Assembly (NCBI GenBank): GCA_028753945.1
Contig: JAPNXP010000002.1
Location: forward strand, 3,658,001 to 3,722,000
Direction of reading: 5' to 3'
Length of the DNA: 64,000 nt
From: Hexactinellida sp. DTS-2022
Taxonomy: Eukaryota > Porifera > Hexactinellida
Shown here: positions 24,401 to 34,610 of the stretch, piece after piece
Layout of the letters: each line of letters opens with the position of its first letter
Position numbering within the stretch: position 1 is the stretch's first letter
Notes under the pieces: model-generated
Told to the model about the DNA's origin: nothing
Seen by the model: only the letters and a program-made list of their open reading frames with translations
Database searches by the model: none
Position numbers and translations under genes: made by a program

Positions 24401-24774
24401 AACAAACCGAAAGTATAATTAATGATATAATTAACATGAATTGTCTAGAACTAGGTTTAGGAGACTATGTACATCATTTTTGATAATGCCATTCAGTTTG
24501 AAGCTACCAATAGCCTATATGTCAATAATACTTCATTACAGTCTATCTAGCATAGTTTTCCTATTTCCACTTACACCCCTGAAAATTTCCACTGTGTGCG
24601 GAAAGATCTATTCCGAAAATATGCTAAAAATTTAAAAAAATATTTTCCTCTCTTAATTCATTTGCCAATATTTAGGTATTTTTGGCTTCCTGAGGATGAA
24701 GTATTTCCGCTGTAAAATGTAAGTAAATTGGGTAAATATTAATGGTAGAAGTGCTCTAGAGTAAACTTGAACCT
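21413..24774 (+). mobile_element. AGGTTCAGG-family MITE split by a 2.7-kb insertion
   Basis: The left portion 21,413-21,903 and right portion 24,597-24,774 join into one collinear copy like 13213-13913. The extreme left end is missing next to the AATAAGCGCC MITE. The right end GAACCT is followed by TA. Confidence 0.8.
21904..24596. mobile_element. Transib/RAG-like non-autonomous element, CACAGTC/CACAGTG ends
   Basis: Begins CACAGTCGGAAATTAGG and ends TTTCCACTGTG (reverse CACAGTGGAAA), with near-identical 5-bp flanks TGCTG (21899-21903) and TGCGG (24597-24601). Removing it restores the host MITE sequence. CACAGTG-like termini plus GC-rich 5-bp duplications are the signature of Transib/RAG-type elements. 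No transposase domain was recognised in its 2.7 kb; a 134-codon minus-strand frame near 22,368-22,772 lies in a separate repeat and is not called. Confidence 0.72.
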
Positions 24775-25044
24775 TAAGACTGTGCGGGCCCCTAGGACAT
24801 ATCTTTAGGGGGCTCTCCTAAGACTAAATACATATTAATGAAAAGAAGATTGCTATAAATTCTTTTCTTAGATACATGAATAGTTACATTTCCATTAAAC
24901 AGCATTTTCAAGCTTTTATTCTTCAAAGTCATCAATAATATCAGTGCGATGACTACATGCCTAACTAGTTAATGTTCAGGTATCCTGTAAAGCACTTCTA
25001 CAAAATATATTTACACAATTTACTTGATTTTTACAGCGGATATA

Positions 25045-26491
25045 CAGTGTACTCCGCTTAATTGGGACACCGGTTAATCGGGACAGCCGCTTAATTGGGA
25101 CAACGCCCCAAGAACAGAATCCTTTCGTTAGAAGCTACTACTAAATCTTCGGTTAATCGGGACAAACTCCGCTTAAGGATACCGAGGCTAATTTTGGCTA
25201 ATTTTAACATTTTTGTATGGGATTTCTGAACAAATATATTCAGAACGCTCCAATTGCAATTGCACCGTGACTGGACGTTGATAATACTCCTTTTTAAAAT
25301 TTACATCGGAACATTCTAAATTATAGTCTCTTCAGGAACAGTCGAAACGTCTCAAAATATGCTTAAAAATCGGACAAAAAGCCACTAAACCCCCTGGCTG
25401 CCGTTATTTATTGCGGATATAAATAAGCTTGTACTATACTTGTAATTATGTTGAGGAATTATTGAATATGTCGCTGATAATACCTGGAAGTAAGAACTAA
25501 GCTCTAGGAGATTTTTAAATTTTGCTTGCGTCATCAAATTGTCCCAAAAACACCTCCATATATGGTATTCAGTATCTTATATCGTAAATCTTCAGATTTG
25601 GAGATCCACATAGTGGCCTAATGGATTTGTCTTGGCAAATAGATGTCATTACATGGTTAGAGCTAGTCGCCACGACTTGTCATTCGTGAGATAAATATTT
25701 GCTGCGTCATCAAAAATTGTCACATCCATATGCCCAATTATAGTCATAAAATTAAATTTGCAAAATTGCAAAATTTTGTGGATCTACTGTTGATAGACAT
25801 TCTAAAATGTCTTTATCCATTTTTGGATGTCCAATATGAAGTAATTTGAGGGACTTGTATTTGTGGCACATTTTTTGACCCCTGTGTGCTGGATTTCAAG
25901 GTTTTTGAACTATCCTGAAGAGACTATAATTTAGAATGTTCCCAATTAAATTTTAAAAAGGCGTATTATCGACGTCCAGTCACGGTGCAATTGCAATTGG
26001 AGCGTTCTGAATAAATTTGTTCAGAAATCCCATACAAAAATGTTAAAATTAGCCACAATTAGCCTCGGTATCCTTAATCGGGACAAACTAAATAAATTTG
26101 GTTCAAAATTGGTGCTCGCTCAATAGAAAATTCATATTGATCAGAACGAATTCTAATAATCTTTGCCAATACTGATGAAGGCAGGACAAAATATCTAATA
26201 TTGTCTATTTCTTAGTGATTTCCATGATATCGAAATTTACCAGAGATTATGACCTTGTGGTTCAGGGATATATCAAACGGTCCTGAGAATATTAATGCTC
26301 ATTATATGGGTTTGAGAAGAATCAAGGGTCCGCTGGCTTTGGAGGAATTGTTGTAACAGGTTTAAAACCAAAATTTGTGTAAATCACAGGTAAATCACCA
26401 CTTTACAATGGTTTTTCGGTTAATAGGGATCTCCGCTTAATTGGGACAAAAGGCCTGGAACAAACGTGTCCCAATTAAGCGGAGTAGACTG
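25045..26491 (+). mobile_element. Pogo-like MITE (CTCCGCTTAATTGGGACA family), itself interrupted
   Basis: CAGTGTACTCCGCTTAATTG at the left and GCGGAGTAGACTG at the right, with TA at 25043-25044 and 26492-26493. Internally repeats GGTTAATCGGGACA-type words. Split by the TTAA element at 25177-26073. Confidence 0.88.
25177..26073. mobile_element. TTAA-flanked MITE (GGATACCGAGGC ends)
   Basis: TTAA at 25173-25176 and 26074-26077. Ends GGATACCGAGGCTAATTTTG and CCTCGGTATCC, with TIRs of about 190 bp. The interior shares the GAATGACAAGTCGTGGCGAC-like motif (reversed) with the GGAGTC-ended TTAA family, so the two are related. The deepest layer of this nest. Confidence 0.85.
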
Positions 26492-26691
26492 TACTACACG
26501 TTCAGGATGCCAAAAATGCAACAATATTGTCAAATATTGTAGGAGAGGAAAATAAGAATTTCTAATATTTGAATATTTCCATAAAAGATTTATCTGCAAT
26601 GATCAACAATACCAAGATTATTCATGATAAAATGTGTCTAGCTGGATTTAATATTCATTATGAGTTTAGAGATTGTGAATACAGTAATACC

Positions 26692-27413
26692 TCGTTTTAC
26701 GCGGTTTTTTTACGCGTTTTCGTTTTACGCGGGACAATTTTTTATGACCAAAACTTTTTTTACGCGATCCTCAACTCGTTTTATGCGCTTTATCTATTAT
26801 TTTCATACAAATAATTCTCTTTTTTATGGAGATTTAGATAATATATAATATTTTGTTGTAACAAAGCGGTTCTACATTTCCAAAAAAACAAAAATGATGA
26901 TTTATGGATAGTAGATAGTTAGGGATATGTATTTGTCATATAGTAAGTTCATCCAAATATATTATTGGTCAAATGAATACATATTTGCTTCACTATTCAC
27001 ACTAGAGATACCCGGTAGTGGGAGGATCCCGAAGGTGTAGGGTTGCGGTGTGAAGGGAATTTTAATTCCCTTCACAACACAATTCCATTTCTGTGGGAAT
27101 TCCCAAGTATTCTCACAATTTGGTTCTATCAAAATTCCCATAGGTTAAAATTTTTTCCATTCAAACCCAAATTGGAAATCCCATGGGATTAACATGCACA
27201 CGGAAACCTTGACTATCTGAGAGTTCCGGATGTTGGATTTTTTAGTATTTAAACACTTGGAATTTAAAATTTTATTCCATGTTGATAATATTTGGAAACG
27301 CATCTATTTGTTTAATATGTGATACTATGAGAATAAACCGTTTTTATTACGCGATTTCTTTTTACGCGGGCTTTTCAAGGAACGCATCTACCGCGTAAAA
27401 AGAGGGATATCTG
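26692..27413 (+). mobile_element. Pogo-like MITE (CTCGTTTTACGCGG family)
   Basis: CAGTAATACCTCGTTTTACG at the left; the right end in reverse is CAGATATCCCTCTTTTTACG. TA at 26690-26691 and 27414-27415. An inverted partial copy is at 927-1223. Confidence 0.87.
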
Positions 27414-27465
27414 TATCTACATTTTTATGGATTTCAAATACTTTTGTGTGATGTCGATTTTCAAA

Positions 27466-27942
27466 CAGGGTTGCCAATCCAATCCAATCGACAATCCAAT
27501 CCAATCGATCCAATTTTAGACAATCGGCAATCCAAATTTCGACAATCGAATATTCGGATGACAATCCTATTGCAGTCGACAGTCGAAAATATCATCGATT
27601 TTTTTCCATTGTTTCTCGATTTTTTCTATCGTTTACACCTCATTATTATTTCAAAAAGAGTTATGTTTCATCATATGTTCAAACTTGAAACATATATTAT
27701 TGGGTTTAATTGACGAGCAATTGAGCATTTTAAAATTTGGCATTATTTAGAAATTAAAAAAACAAACTATCGAAAAAATACATGAAAATTCATCAATTGC
27801 AATCCAATCGATGAATCGAACCTATCCAATCGACAATCCAAATTGATGAAAAATGCATCAATCCAACCTAAAATCCAATGGATGAAAAATGCAGCAATCG
27901 GCAATCGAAAATCTTCTCGATTGGATTGGATTGGCAACGCTG
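27466..27942. mobile_element. hAT MITE with CCAATCCAATCGA ends, TSD TTTTCAAA/CTTTCAAA
   Basis: CAGGGTTGCCAATCCAATCC and, reversed at the right, CAGCGTTGCCAATCCAATCC. Flanking octamers match at 7 of 8. Rich in repeated CAATCCAATCGA subterminal words. Inserted in the old AGGTTCAGG-family copy. Confidence 0.85.
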
Positions 27943-28499
27943 CTTTCAAATGAAGATTTTCCTGATCAAAAATCCTGAAAACACAATAATTCATAATAGA
28001 ATAAATCCCTGCACTCATAAGTTGTATCTTCAACGTGATCAATCGGAAACCGTTGAGATCTTTATTCCACGAGCTAAATTTACAAAATGACATCCCCCGC
28101 AAGTATGAAAATGTTTGTTTTGAGATATAGGCTTTTGAAAAAAGATTTTGAAAGCTTTTATTCCTAGATTGAGGTGACCAAAGTGTGTCAAACTGGAAAA
28201 ATATTAGGAATTTTTCTTAGAAGTCTCTTGAGAGTACACAACGGTACCCATACATTTCAAAAATGCAATAAAAGAGGAATAGACAATGATTGGGATTTTA
28301 TCTAAATTTTGGAATTTTCTGGAGTATACTTTATATTTCGTCATACTATAAATAAACGTTGCCATTTCGAGACATAATTATCAAACATTCAGATCACGAT
28401 ATAATTTACGAGATGTCAAACCAGTCAAAGTTTCTAAACAAAAACTATAAATTAATAATTTAGATGAATTATAATCAATAAAACATCAATTACAAGGTA

Positions 28500-28830
28500 C
28501 AGTACACCCTCGCTAATCCGAACAGAGGTGTTCCGATTCAAAAATATTCTGTTCCGATTAGTGAATTAGTTCGGATTAGTGAAGTAATGCATTTTCTATT
28601 GGAAACATTAAATGAGAATCTCGATAATCCGAACCAAACTTGTACAAACCTTGTTAATCAGCACTAAACATCTAGTGTACTCCTTAAAATACTTGCCTGA
28701 GACTTATTTTTTATACTTCCATTGCAATTTACTATTTTCCCCCACATTTATTAGAAGAATATTTTCGTTTCTCATGTTCGGATTAGCGAGGGTTCGGATT
28801 AGCGGGGTTCGGATTAGCGAGGGTGTACTG
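28500..28830. mobile_element. Pogo-like MITE (CTCGCTAATCCGAAC family)
   Basis: CAGTACACCCTCGCTAATCC at the left and its inverse at the right, with TA at 28498-28499 and 28831-28832. The right arm repeats TTCGGATTAGCGxGG three times. Confidence 0.92.
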
Positions 28831-29115
28831 TAATACTTTGTCAGAAATAGGTTCCCAACATTAGTAGCCCGACAGCATAGAACTACATTGAAAACAACAG
28901 ATATTTTAAAACAGGGGTGGGCAAACTTTTTAGGCCGCGGGCCAAATGGATAAATGTCATAGTGTTGCGGCCCTGAGAGTGAACATTTCTTATTTAACAC
29001 ATTTTTTATTTTATTTCAAGTAGCATTAATGGAGAAATATACGATGATACTGAGAAAGTATAAACTAATCTAATGACATATTAGGAAGTATAAATAAGTA
29101 GTGGGAGTTGTGCAG

Positions 29116-29352
29116 TTAATCCTGCGTTTTTATTATCCTATCAAATTTTGTTTCTTTGGCTGAAGTAGCAATACACATAAGTTGAGAAATGTAGTCATCT
29201 GTCAATGCTGATCTTGACATATTTTTGATAAACTTCATCATACCTGCCAATCGTACCTGTAAAAGAATTTTAAACATTTTGGCAATTCTGTACAGGCGTA
29301 CAGGGATATTGTCTGAAATGTCTACAGATGTGATAGTAATTCTGCCAGGCAT
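29116..29352 (-). pseudogene. hAT transposase C-terminal fragment
   Basis: The segment ends RSALTDDYISQLMCIATSAK then EKxKFDRI-like residues and a stop at 29116. This resembles the hAT dimerisation-domain tail of Charlie/GTF2IRD2-type transposases (RSxLTDExLxxxLRIATT). Only about 40 residues are convincing; the upstream part has decayed. Its place inside a hAT element with intact TSDs supports the call. Confidence 0.55.
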
Positions 29353-29610
29353 TCTGCATTGACTACATAAGGCACAACTTTGTTCCTATATTTATTCAAG
29401 TGTATAATAATTTCCTGGACGAGTGAGCGAAGCGAGCGAGATATTTTTGGGAGGAGATTGAACTGTAATCTCGTTTTCTGCAGGAACTCGCCATTTCAAT
29501 TTAGGTTCTGCCTCCTACGTTTTCTAATAATATCTAATAATATCAATAATTGATAGAATTCGCAAATTCAAACTATACTTACCAATTACTGTATTCAAAA
29601 TAGGAACAAT

Positions 29611-29851
29611 GATGCTTATTGTTTTCGTGGGCCAAAATTATCCTGAAATTTTTGTGAAAATCCAGAATATAATATTTAGGTCGGTTCTAATGGTTTCCAC
29701 CAACAGTATACCAACCGAAGTTGCCAAAATCAATGAAGTACATTACAGTGATCAACTAATGAGTGTAAATTTTAACATTCCAATGTCATTTTTATTGACC
29801 CGGCGCTTATTCAAGCTCCCGGCGGTTATTCGGGGAAATATGATAATTGAA
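29611..29851 (-). mobile_element. TA-flanked MITE, AATAAGCGCC family, nested in a hAT remnant
   Basis: Contains GCTTATTGTTTTCGTGGGCC at one side and GGCGGTTATTCGGGGAAATA at the other. Closely similar to 47805-48045. Confidence 0.7.
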
Positions 29852-30209
29852 AAGAAGCGAATTATCTCCGGGCCACAGCGAATGGTCTCGCGGGCCACAT
29901 GTGGCCAGCGGGCCACCGTTTGAGCACCCTTGTTTTAAAAGGTAAAATACTTATTACAAAAAAGTGCTCATTGAAAAACGTATTTTAAAAAACAAAGCCT
30001 AAGTGAGCGATGAATAAATAATGAAATATAGGATTTATGGAGTACAATCGAGTTGACTCAATCAGACGGAAAATCTAGGCAGAAAATCGGATTTCTAGGA
30101 GTGGAATATTACCGATTGGAATAAGACCGAAAGAAAATCAGTTATGGAATATGACCGAATAATACAAGGGCTGCTCTATGCTTAGAAATATGTGTTTGTA
30201 TGAATAAAA

Positions 30210-30425
30210 GTGAAACCTCGACTTTCTAAGCGTGATTTATGGTTCATTGAGAAAAGATTCGACTATCTAAAGGTGTGTAATATACATGGAGAAAACACTC
30301 GATTTTCCAATGGTCTCGTATTAATCTTGTAGAAAACACTCGCAACTCTTTGTCTTTTGTGGAGAATCGTGAAAACGCTCGCCTTTCTAAGTGTCTAATA
30401 TTGATCAGGTTGAAAAGCAGCCCAT
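30210..30425 (+). repeat. Diverged ~40-bp tandem repeat
   Basis: About five units begin GAAAA(C/G)xCTCG followed by xxTTTCTAAxxGTxTxxTATT (starts near 30211, 30250, 30290, 30331, 30370). The flanks 30,080-30,180 and 30,430-30,490 carry mirrored GGAATATxACCG / CGGTxxTATTxC words, so the array may be the interior of an element with TCGGTCTTATTC-like ends. Confidence 0.5.
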
Positions 30426-30647
30426 ATATTTTTCGGTTTTATTACAGTACGTATTATTTTTCGGCCTAATTCCATTCGGTCTTATTCAGGTTTCCCGTAC
30501 AATTATATGAATGTTCCAAAACTCATATTGAATTTGGTTGCCCTATAAATGGTAGAAATTTGCATACTTCAAATTCAATATCATTTTATAAATTAAAATT
30601 GGAACACTATATCCAATAATAACGGAACCAATATAAATATTAGCATA

Positions 30648-30735
30648 CAGTAGAACATCGTTAGTACGAACACATTTAATACGAGCTCCGGATAAAGCAA
30701 ACGTATTTTCCCGTCCGTTGGTGTTCGTACTTGCT
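30648..30735 (+). mobile_element. Short pogo-like MITE (CATCGTTAGTACGAAC family)
   Basis: Starts TACAGTAGAACATCGTTAGT and contains inverse GTACGAACAC/GTGTTCGTAC. The right terminus is lost. Two overlapping minus-strand frames here are by-products. Confidence 0.5.
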
Positions 30736-30797
30736 CGACACGATGAGTCCATCTGCCAAATACATGAAGCCTCATATTGAATATATTTTTAAGGATG

Positions 30798-31870
30798 AGC
30801 CGTGACTTACGTTATAATAAGGCTTATTCAGTTTTATCAAAATGTGGACAATGGATACTGTCGAAGGACATTGTAAATAGAGGCCACTTCTTTATCTCAA
30901 TTATTAGTATTGGTAGACCTGAATATGTTCTGTTACTATATGGGAACACCCGAATATGATATATAGAACATTTCAGAATTAAAATATGTCATCATTTTGA
31001 TGACTTAATTATCAATTTTCGTTTGAATTATCATTATTTTAAAGCCCTGTTTTAACACAGTTAAACGCGTTATTTATGTTCAACATTGGTACATCATGAT
31101 ACCCAGACCTAGTTAAATAAAATATATCAAAATTATATTAGGAATGTTGACACATTTCTCCGTTGTCAGGCAAATGTATATTTCCTAAATCAGCCATAAC
31201 ACCAAAACTATAATTGTTATGTAAACCTGACTACGTCTCGTCTATCCGAAATAGGTGACTTCCTGATCATCGATAGTACATTTTATATGCCTTACTTTGC
31301 TACTTTTTGAGTTTATGAGATAATTAACTCGTATTCCGTAAATGGTACTAGGCTCATAAACTCAAAAAGTATCAAAGTAAGGCATAGAAAATGTACTATC
31401 GATGAATAGGAAGTCACCTATCGCGGATAGATGAGACGTAGTCAGGTTTACATAACAATTATAGTTTTGGTGTTATGCCTCATTTAGGAAATATACATTT
31501 GCCTACAACCGAGGAATGTGTCAACATTCCTATTATAATTTTGATATATTTATTTAATTAGGTCTGGGTATCATGATGTACCGATGTTGAACATATATAA
31601 CGCGTTTAACTGTGTTAAAACAGGGCTTTGAAAACATGATAATTAGAACCAAAATTGATGATTACGTCATCAAAATGATGACATATTTTAATTCTGAAAG
31701 GTTCTATATATCATATTCGAATGTTCCCAAATAGTTAAAAAACATATTCAGGTCTACAATTACTACTAATTGAGATAAAGAAGTGCTCTCTATTTACAAT
31801 GTCTTTCGACAGTATCCATAGTCCATATTTTGATAACACTGAATAGGCCTTATTATAACGAAGGTCACGG
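30798..31870. mobile_element. 1.07-kb palindromic (foldback) element, TSD ATGAG
   Basis: Two arms of about 515 bp mirror each other around about 31,335 (start CCGTGACTTACG, end in reverse CCGTGACCTTCG), with little spacer. ATGAG occurs on both sides (30793-30797, 31871-31875), and removing the element restores the helicase frame. Arms carry TGATGAC/GTCATCA words and a run of AATGTTGACACATT. No coding. A single-arm relative lies at 32,855-33,285. Confidence 0.8.
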
Positions 31871-31972
31871 ATGAGCATATACTGAATAGTGTATTACTGG
31901 ATATTGAACAACGCTTAGAGAAGCATGGAAAGTCTCTTTCGGATTTTACCGGCATGCCAATGTCTAGGAATA

Positions 31973-32234
31973 CCGTATTTATTCGAATATTAGCCTAGGC
32001 GATTATTGTTTTTAGGCCATTTTTTGGCCAATAATTTTTGTGACTTTTCGAGAATATCACATGTTAATACAATTTATTTAGTATAGTCGGTTGATAATCG
32101 TATTGCGAATAATATTAGATAGATAAATTCACTCAGGGTACCGGTAGTAAATTTTTATTTGCTAATTGGGGGGGCTATTAATTATTGGAGGTAGGTGATT
32201 ATTCAAATAGGGGCTACTAATAGAGTATATACGG
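31973..32234. mobile_element. TA-flanked MITE (CCGTATTTATTCGAATATTA family)
   Basis: CCGTATTTATTCGAATATTA left, TATATACGG right, TA at 31971-31972 and 32235-32236. 262 bp, inserted in the helicase pseudogene in a way that restores frame when removed. Shares TTGGAGGTAGG words with 800-870. Confidence 0.85.
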
Positions 32235-32854
32235 TATTCGAAATCGATATGAAGATCCGCGAGTCATTCACGATGAACTTGATTTATGTGTAAGTGATCA
32301 GTTGGAGCGATTCCAAACAGGTGCTAACCTACTGAATGCAGATCAACTGATTATATTTAAGACTATCATGACAGCCGTGGATGATTCTCAGGTTTATCCT
32401 AAGGTGTTCTTCATCGACGGACCAGGCGGTACAGGAAAGACATTCCTTTTACAATACTCTGTTAGCTAGGGTCCGATCGAGGGGAGAGATTGCCCTATCT
32501 ATGGCTTCTTCGGGAATAGCGGCGCTCCTCTTGAATGGTGGTAGAACTGTCCATTCCAGGATGAAAATTCCTCTTTCAACCAATGAGTACTCTGTCTGTA
32601 ACATTACTAAACAGTGCGCTTGCTATCTGATTCAGCGCTCAACTATCTTGGTTTGGGACGATGCTCCAATGGCAAATAAGCATGTAGCCGAGTGTATGGA
32701 TAGTACTTTGAGAGATCTGTGCTCTTGCGAACTACCATTTGGTGGCAAGGTTATCGTGTTTGGAGGTGATTTTCGTCAAATCCTACCTCCTCTTAAACGG
32801 GCAAGCAGGGGTGAAGTCTGAATAGATCACCTCTCTGGCGTCTTGTTAAGGTAA

Positions 32855-33285
32855 TGCATGGCCTACTTAATATACGGCTATATATGTCGCCGAGAAGGCC
32901 ATAAAACAAAGAGGCCAGTTTCTAATTTTCAAAATGGAGAATTGATCTTTATTCGAATAATTAGCAATGATAGAGTTGAAAAGTGTATTATAACTATATT
33001 GGTATATGGTATCCAGGTATACATAGCACCCTCCAGAATTGTGATATGTCATCATCTGATGACGTTATGGTTATTTTGGTTGCGAATTATCTTGTTTTTC
33101 TAGCATACTTTTAACATAGTTAAAAGCGTTATAGATGTTCAAAATTGGAACATGGTTATTCCCAGAAGTAGTAGAATAAAATATATCGAAATTATAAATG
33201 GAATGTTGACACATTCCTCGGTTGCCATGGAAAATGTATATTTCATAAATGTGCCATAACTCAAAACTATGAATGTTATGTAAAC
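32855..33285 (+). repeat. Single-arm relative of the palindromic element
   Basis: From ATATGTCATCATCTGATGAC to ATGTTATGTAAACTAGG it follows one arm of 30798-31870 in order (TTAACATAGTTAAAxGCGTTAT, GGAATGTTGACACATTCCTC). It borders the truncated helicase directly. Confidence 0.65.
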
Positions 33286-33452
33286 TAGGCTATTGAAAAA
33301 AAAAAGATAACACGCTGATGAGATGAGATGTGCCTTCAATGCAACCGTCTAGATAAAAATATAAAGGTAAATAATGAAATTAATGAAATCAGAAAATACT
33401 AACCCTAGTAACTACGTTATATCTTCGTTGTTTTGCGGAAACTAGTGAGTTT

Positions 33453-33718
33453 TCAAGTTGACAAGTAATAAACTTGAGGAGAGGTAATAGTCAGTAAGTC
33501 TGTTTCATCAGTCTGTTCAGTAGTTTCTATCATTGATATTGACAATTTCAATTTAGAGGCTGCTTCCTTGATACTTAGAAGAACAAGCCTGGACTCAAGT
33601 AACTCTCGATTTGGCTCAAAATTTAAGATATTATCAATTAGGGAGTAAATTTGTCGTAAGTCGGTTATCAATTGAACAGCAAGGGTATTTGGTATTGGCG
33701 AGTAACGGCTGAAACTGT
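33453..33718 (-). pseudogene. Unidentified coding fragment cut by a MITE
   Basis: An 88-residue frame (NSFSRYSPIPNTLAVQLI ... VYYLST, stop at 33453) has even codon content. It continues without a break across the TA-flanked MITE at 33721-34594 once that is removed (SRGDSINSFSRY), up to the TTAAG-rich repeat at about 34,613. No family recognised: moderately charged, helix-prone, no Cys/His cluster. It may be an exon of a host gene or part of a TE protein; neighbours do not decide. Confidence 0.35.
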
Positions 33719-33720
33719 TA

Positions 33721-34594
33721 AGGTTCAGGTATACTCTACAAAATCCCAAAATTTCGATAAACCCCAACTATGGTAAATCTCGTTTTTATTGCATTTTCGG
33801 ATTGTGTGGATACCCATTTGGACTTTGACGAAATTTCAAAGAAAAATTCCAATTATTTCTCCAGTTTGACTCACTTCGAGTTTTGAAAGAAATATTGGGG
33901 TTCTGGTTTTGGTTGCCGGTTGCAGTATACCATGGAAACTTGATAATTTCGGGACATTGCCACATATAGGTTTTATCTTATATTTGGATAGAACAGCATA
34001 TATCGCATCTTAATTTCAAATCTTATGGAAAAATATTGAATACTTTCAATGATACATACTTTTTAGTGTCCTCCACCTAAGCCACTGCCATAGGGGACAC
34101 TTTTTTCAAACCCCGCTATCTCCAAACACAATTATTGGCATTGCGGAAGTCATATTATGACTCATATACCACCTAGAAACAAAATCTCAACGGTTTTGGA
34201 CAGCTCTCAATTAGTTCTATCATATGAGTGCAGCGATTTCATTTGTAACTTCTCTTTTTCTTTTTATTTAATTTATTGATGATGAAAAAAGTGATGTCCA
34301 CATTTATTGATGAAAAATTTGACTCATACATGATTAAAAGAATTCTTGCACTCATATGATAGTTTAGGAGTTTCTTAATGCAATGCAGCAACAATCTACT
34401 CCTAATCATTAGCAGGAAAAAACCTATCCGTTCCGCAAAATACGATTTTCTAGAAAAAATATTTTTAACTGAGTTACCTAGATCGAATATTATTGCATTT
34501 TTGCTGGTTAGAAGATGAAGTAAATCCGCTGTAAAAATTTAATTAATTCGGGTAAATAGTTTTGGTAGAAGTGCTCTAGAGTATACCTGAACCT
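33721..34594 (+). mobile_element. TA-flanked MITE, AGGTTCAGG family, long subfamily
   Basis: 874 bp, TA on both sides (33719-33720, 34595-34596). Very close to 57554-58430 and the inverse of 44378-45254, implying recent spread of this subfamily. Confidence 0.93.
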
Positions 34595-34610
34595 TAATAG
34601 AGTCACCTCG

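Larger units (their letters stand above)
24972..28330 (-). mobile_element. AGGTTCAGG-family MITE invaded by three separate insertions
   Basis: Inverse-orientation copy whose pieces lie at 24972-25044, 26492-26691, 27414-27465 and 27943-28330. In order they rebuild one element collinear with 5862-6556. The far end is truncated at about 28330. Interruptions are the three elements listed next. Confidence 0.82.
28912..29932 (-). mobile_element. hAT element remnant, TSD TTTTAAAA
   Basis: Left CAGGGGTGGGCAAACTTTTT, right end in reverse CAAGGGTGCTCAAACGGTGG, exact 8-bp TSDs TTTTAAAA (28904-28911, 29933-29940). It keeps only a transposase C-terminal fragment and hosts a nested TA-flanked MITE near 29,611-29,851. 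Confidence 0.85.
30742..32850 (+). pseudogene. Helitron-type Pif1-like helicase fragment, interrupted twice
   Basis: Frame pieces read YMKPHIEYIFKDE up to the palindrome at 30798, then HILNSVLLDIEQRLEKHGKS and LSDFTGMPMSRN, then past the MITE at 31973-32234 RYEDPRVIHDELDLCVSDQL. Next come LNADQLIIF, the Walker A motif FIDGPGGTGKT (about 32,410-32,443), and after a frameshift near 32,445 TLLARVRSRGEIALSMASSG, WDDAPM and FGGDFRQILPP (motifs II-III). This order fits the helicase half of Helitron Rep-helicase proteins. The Rep/HUH part and helicase motifs IV-VI are absent; the copy ends at a half-copy of the palindrome element at about 32,855. Restored frames across both insertions show they hit a coding region. 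Confidence 0.82.

Noticed and set aside
28612..28833. 73-codon frame with FGLARVRISGVRISEG
   Set aside because: Translation of the repeated right arm of the pogo-like MITE at 28500-28830.
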